NCBI GenBank assembly: GCA_008477525.1
Contig: SPDT01000010.1
Coordinates: forward strand, 186,001-250,000
Direction of reading: 5' to 3'
From: Hypomyces perniciosus
Taxonomy: Eukaryota; Ascomycota; Sordariomycetes; Hypocreales; Hypocreaceae
DNA: 64,000 nt
Below, piece after piece: positions 60,975-64,000 of the stretch. The stretch's first letter is position 1. Each line of letters opens with the position of its first letter. The translations under genes and the position numbers were made by a program. The notes under the pieces are model-generated. The model was not told the DNA's origin, made no database searches, and saw only the letters and a list, made by a program, of their open reading frames with translations.

Positions 60975-63900
60975 TGTTACGGCGGGTTGGAAGTCAGAAG
61001 TTTAGCGAAGGACGAAAGAACAAATGTGTTCTTTGGAAGCTAGTAGTTGGTTCGAAGATGAGTTTGTATGGCTAACGAATGTTGTTTGTTTGTGATTGTT
61101 GGTGGTGATGAGAATGAGCCTCGAGACCTGGGATGGAGGCGGCTCTTTGTAGTTGAGCAAGAAGCGGGTCAGGCCGCAACAGGATCGCTGCTTTCAGACT
61201 ATGGCTACCAAACACTGGAAGAGCTCGCCGGAATAAGGAAAACCTTGGGAAACCCAATTCGTGGTTGACTACCTAGTAAGATATGGCTACACTACATACT
61301 ACATCATGGCACACCACAGATCTGTGATATTGGGTGGAGACTGCCACACGAAAACGGCTGGGCCAAGAAGGCATGTACCATGTTTTGAGTATACAGATCT
61401 GCTTTATGCCGACTTGGGACAAGCGACGCAAACCCCCTCTTCCATGAAAGCAGGCTGGAGGCAGAAAATTGATTAATGGAGGGTTCGAATACGAGCTGCA
61501 AACATGGACTGGTGTCATGCAACCGTCAATCAAGCCTGCATCCGGGATGGGCCTTGAGGTTGATGGGAACAAGGTTTTTCTATCGGACTTGGCCTGTCGG
61601 AGCCTTTGTCAAACAAAGACCAAAAAAAGGTTAATTATTTGTCTATTTACTAGTTGAAAGTTCGTCGAATTCTCAGAATGGCTATGATGATGTGATTTTG
61701 TCTGCTGCTCACTCATATGAGTGTGGACAAGGTTTCGTCCAGCTGTCATTGTCGGATTCGATGGCCACACCTCCGTACTAATATATCTTTATATTACCTG
61801 CATTGCGGGGTAGCAAGAGACTGAAGTATTAGTAGAAGCACTGTTGCTCAAGCAGTCTTGTGGTGCATGAGCGTGATTGGGATGCATGATGCAATCGTTG
61901 TCCTCCGTGAGCGAGCAATAGGATAGGATGAGATAGGATGGCGGCATATACCTAGACCGGGGCCAGCCGTGATGGTACTACTACGACTCCTCCATGACCC
62001 ATGCAACCGTGTTTCCATGTTATCGCAGGCTTGGGCGCCGTAGAAAATTGCTAAGGGTTTCCCAGCTGTAACCGGGATACAGATATTTTGGGAAGACCAG
62101 GCCGGATCTTGTTCCTGGATTGGTGAGCTCTGTGGCCGATCCATGCTCGGCATCACACGACCCAGCCAATGCTTTCGGTCTCTCTATCTAACTTGATTGT
62201 TTCTGAGCAAAAGAACCAGGTAAAGCAACAGGGGGGGGCGTTCTCTTCTTCCGTCCTTTTTCATCTGAGCCAAGATGCAGATGGTCCATTTTTGGAAACT
62301 CCGGTATGGTATGGTGACAAGGCATTGGAATGTTGCTGATCCATGTCCACACCCGACAAGGCCGAAAACAAATATTTTTCGCCCTTTGCAAACTCAATTT
62401 CAGGATAGCGGTGGGAGCCTGAGGAAAAGAATCTACAGAATTTTCTTTCCCCTTTGGTCTAAGGATGAGTAAGATTCGAGCCATTCGGTTGAGGGTCAAA
62501 GTCTGTTTGTACGGTGTCTTGTCGGTGTCATCTGTCATCTCATTGACAAGCAATTCTCTCGTCTAAGTGGTCAACTTGTTCGGCGCTTGTACGGAGCAAC
62601 AGAACAGATACGAGATCGGTGAAGTCTCGTGCTCAATGGCTTCAAGATGAATGAAGCCTAAAGATGTGACAGAAGTCTAATATTGCAGGGTATGGTAGGT
62701 GCCCAGCAAGGGTAGGTAGTCACTGACAACCCAGTGTATATGCCACAGTGCCGTAATGTAATACCACAGTACGAAGTACATCTGTCTTGTCTTGATTCAA
62801 ACGTCAACCTCACGATGACCGCAATTCGCTATCGCTTTACGCCACCCTCACTTACAACAAAACGACCTGTCGAATTCTATCAAATGCGCAGAAGAGATAT
62901 AAATTTCCCTTCACCCTGAAATTTCCTCTGCTTTGCGGCGAACGATCATCCAGGGTGTGAAGGAGGGTTGATAGTGCGCAGCTGCTCAATGGTCACACAC
63001 AAGTCCTCGATTCTCTTGCAAGCGCCTCTCTATTATTGGAAGTGGTTGTCTGGCGATACTGCAGTCTATGTAATACTCCGTAGACATGCAAGAATTGAAG
63101 ACGTCAGGGCCACTCAATATTTACCCGCCTGCGGATCAGGTGTGGCATCCCCCTTCTCTACCAGACTCCAGTGTGCTCGCTCAACCAGGCCAGCCTCCTA
63201 GACGATCTTTCCGGCCCCCATACGCCCTCGTTCTCAGTGCGGGATTGGATTGGCTTGACCTTCTTCGAATGGCGCTGCCGGTGAACAATTGGACGCTGGA
63301 TGATACTCCGTACTACGTGATCATATCCTGACCGAACCAGAGGCTGGACTAAGTTGATTGCTTCTGCCGCTTCTGCCGCCACAAATCATTACCTCCTCAC
63401 CTTTGCTTTTTTTTTTCTAATGTTCTTTTCTTGTTAGCAGCCTCACCCTATCATTTCCAGCCAGATCACACCATGCACAGCTCTTTCACAGGCTTGAAAC
63501 TATTCCCCCAACTCCAAGCCTTGTTCCCCTTTCATTTCTAGCAGATGCAGCCATGTGAAATTTCCCCAGATGGCTGACGGAAGGATCTCAGATCAGATGG
63601 CGGGTTCGAGCTCTACCGACCATCCCAAGGTGGATGCCGCCAGTTGGCGACCAATTTTTGTGTGACTGTGAAACCATGTGAAAATTGTTGGCCGTTTTTG
63701 CTTGGCAGCAGGTCGGCATTTCACTCAATGGATCGGCAAATGCTGTAGTATCTCCATTGTGCTATGAGGCATTTCTATCCTGGAATTATCAATTGGTCTC
63801 GTTAGGCCTCAACCTGCCAAGGTTGCCAACTATTGCCCCTCTTCCTTGGATGTGGGACTTACATGCGATGGAGTACGGAGTAGTACTGCTACTTCGAACG

Positions 63901-64000
63901 GAGTGAAGTGGAATATGGCCGATTAACCCGTGGACTCGGCGTATCTACTCGTACGGAGTATGATAGCCAACTTTTTGACTGGGTCCGAACCACCAAGGCA
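60975..64000. other. Gene-poor right end of the window
   Basis: 3 kb without a credible gene on either strand. It holds TACGGAGTA/TACTCCGTA at 63074, 63304, 63874 and 63952, TACGAAGTA at 62770, a G-run near 62231 and a T-run near 63408. I find no transposon ends or RNA genes. A gene may start just beyond the window. Confidence 0.5.
63074..63960. repeat. Second cluster of TACGGAGTA/TACTCCGTA words
   Basis: Four exact copies start at 63074, 63304, 63874 and 63952. The first two read TACTCCGTA and the last two TACGGAGTA, so the pairs face opposite ways. All are non-coding. Confidence 0.75.

Noticed and set aside
61475..61500. GGTTCGAAT, resembling a tRNA T-arm
   Set aside because: No matching D-arm, anticodon arm or acceptor stem in the flanking sequence.

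Overview
The window comes from a filamentous ascomycete (Pezizomycotina, probably Sordariomycetes). Nineteen of the twenty protein-coding genes I recognise carry short introns. Most introns are about 50-120 bases, with GT donors, CTRAY-like branch sites and AG acceptors. Several families are typical of moulds: the Spt21/Ams2 GATA factor, a DUF4048-type protein, an Rds1-type ferritin-like secreted protein and a Sed1-like GPI wall protein. Genes lie on both strands and many are divergent or convergent. I saw no rRNA, tRNA, CRISPR array, intact transposon or secondary-metabolite cluster.

Layout. 0.1-3 kb: t-SNARE TLG1 (+) and mRNA-export factor GLE1 (-). 5.7-10 kb: SSD1 (+), a nuclease-dead RNase II-like mRNA-binding regulator. 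11.4-12.5 kb: a secreted ferritin-like (Rds1-type) protein (+). 13.5-16.3 kb: MKT1 (-), with a 7-base first exon. 17-18.3 kb: a 2-oxoglutarate/Fe(II) dioxygenase (+). 18.4-21.8 kb: a third-type ATP-dependent DNA ligase (-), broken by two frameshifts as sequenced. 23.5-25.1 kb: a DUF4048-type protein (+). 27.4-29.2 kb: a secreted TIM-barrel-like putative glycosidase (-), divergent from a GH76 (Dfg5/Dcw1-type) GPI protein at 31.5-33 kb (+). 34-35.9 kb: dihydroxyacetone kinase (+). 36.1-36.7 kb: SmD2 (-). 37.1-38.7 kb: 3-hydroxyisobutyryl-CoA hydrolase (+). 39.9-43.8 kb: Spt21/Ams2 GATA factor (+). 44.5-46.6 kb: POL12 (+), with one frameshift. 46.7-48.2 kb: MFAP1-type splicing factor (-). 49.6-50.8 kb: RmlD/MAT2B-like reductase (+). 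52.4-55 kb: an RA-PH adaptor (+). 56-57.1 kb: farnesyl diphosphate synthase (-). 57.8-60 kb: APC8/Cdc23 (+). 60.4-61 kb: Sed1-like GPI wall protein (-). From 61 kb to the end I see no gene.

How the genes fit together. Most are housekeeping: splicing, mRNA export, replication, cell cycle, Golgi traffic and isoprenoid synthesis. A cell-wall theme recurs in SSD1, GH76, the putative secreted glycosidase and the Sed1-like protein. SSD1 and MKT1, both post-transcriptional regulators in yeast, lie 3.5 kb apart here.

The least explained signals are a 9-base near-palindromic word (TACGGAGTA/TACTCCGTA) seen 16 times and only outside coding exons, and the unusual DNA ligase. Three isolated one-base frameshifts, one in the essential gene POL12, mean that assembly indels must be excluded before any gene here is called dead.
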